Source: JAIOYV01 sp964388245
GTDB taxonomy: Bacteria > Bacteroidota > Bacteroidia > Bacteroidales > M50B96
DNA length: 14,824 bases
Direction: 5' to 3'
Assembly: GCA_964388245.1 (NCBI GenBank)
Contig: CAYLZH010000112.1
Location: forward strand, 1 to 14,824
The notes beneath the pieces were generated by a model. That model had not been told where the DNA came from, searched no databases, and saw only the letters and a program-made list of their open reading frames with translations. Positions 14,713-14,824 of the stretch are shown here, piece after piece. Each line of letters starts with the position of its first letter. Positions within the stretch are counted from its first letter, which is position 1. The position numbers and the translations under genes were made by a program.

Positions 14713-14824
14713 GTGAAAACTTATCGGATCGAAATAACAGGAAGAATTCAGGGAGTCGGTTTCAGACCATTTATTTACCGGCTTGCCACAAAACATCGCT
14801 TATCAGGAACTGTTTTAAACGATA
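14713..14824 (+). CDS. hypF: Carbamoyltransferase HypF, 5' fragment
   Basis: HypF makes the thiocarbamate precursor of the cyanide ligands of the NiFe centre. Only the first 37 codons are in the window. They encode the start of its acylphosphatase-like domain, with the signature GRIQGVGFRPFIYRLA at about residues 10-25. The start is GTG at 14713, 2 nt after the rex stop; the overlapping ATG at 14711 reads ATG TGA and is not usable. Free acylphosphatases share this motif, but FRPFIYRLA and the hydrogenase context favour HypF. It is probably co-transcribed with rex, and other hyp genes are likely downstream. Confidence 0.88.
   Translation, partial: MKTYRIEITGRIQGVGFRPFIYRLATKHRLSGTVLND

Overview
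The window looks like chromosomal DNA of an anaerobic member of the Bacteroidota. The reasons are the ValRS sequence (including the GTDHASIATEAKV variant), a secreted C39-like peptidase followed by a Ser/Thr-rich beta-sandwich domain, AT-rich intergenic DNA, and several upstream boxes resembling the Bacteroidota promoter (TTG about 20 nt before TAnnTTTG). The assignment rests on sequence feel, not on a marker tree.

Layout. (1) Positions 1-1984, minus strand: a large exported cysteine peptidase whose C-terminus lies outside the window. (2) Positions 1985-2518: a non-coding gap holding a promoter for the peptidase, an inverted repeat and a probable valS promoter. (3) Positions 2519-5654, plus strand: valS followed 16 nt later by a [NiFe]-hydrogenase maturation endopeptidase. 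(4) Positions 5652-5700: a hairpin between convergent genes that contains both stop codons. (5) Positions 5681-13800, minus strand: a tight seven-gene operon, in transcription order HdrA-like 1 (605 aa), QmoC-like membrane subunit, HdrA-like 2 (576 aa), MvhD, MvhG (hydrogenase small subunit), MvhA (hydrogenase large subunit), and an unrecognised Cys-rich zinc-ribbon-like protein. (6) Positions 13801-14056: a divergent control region with a candidate promoter and two candidate Rex operators. (7) Positions 14057-14824, plus strand: rex, then the first 37 codons of hypF.

How it may work together. The operon joins a cytoplasmic group-3c-type [NiFe] hydrogenase (MvhA/G) and its [2Fe-2S] linker (MvhD) to two different HdrA-type flavoproteins and an HdrC-cytochrome b fusion of the QmoC type. 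It has no HdrB (the disulfide-reducing subunit), no NAD(P)H diaphorase subunit and no F420 subunit. The simplest reading, which is inference, is a membrane-attached H2:menaquinone complex in which the HdrA flavins could also split electrons to ferredoxin. The two HdrA copies have lost complementary parts of a full-length HdrA, suggesting an obligate heterodimer. Rex would tie expression to the NADH/NAD+ ratio; the endopeptidase and HypF would serve maturation of the large subunit. This Mvh-Qmo hybrid is the most interesting object in the window.
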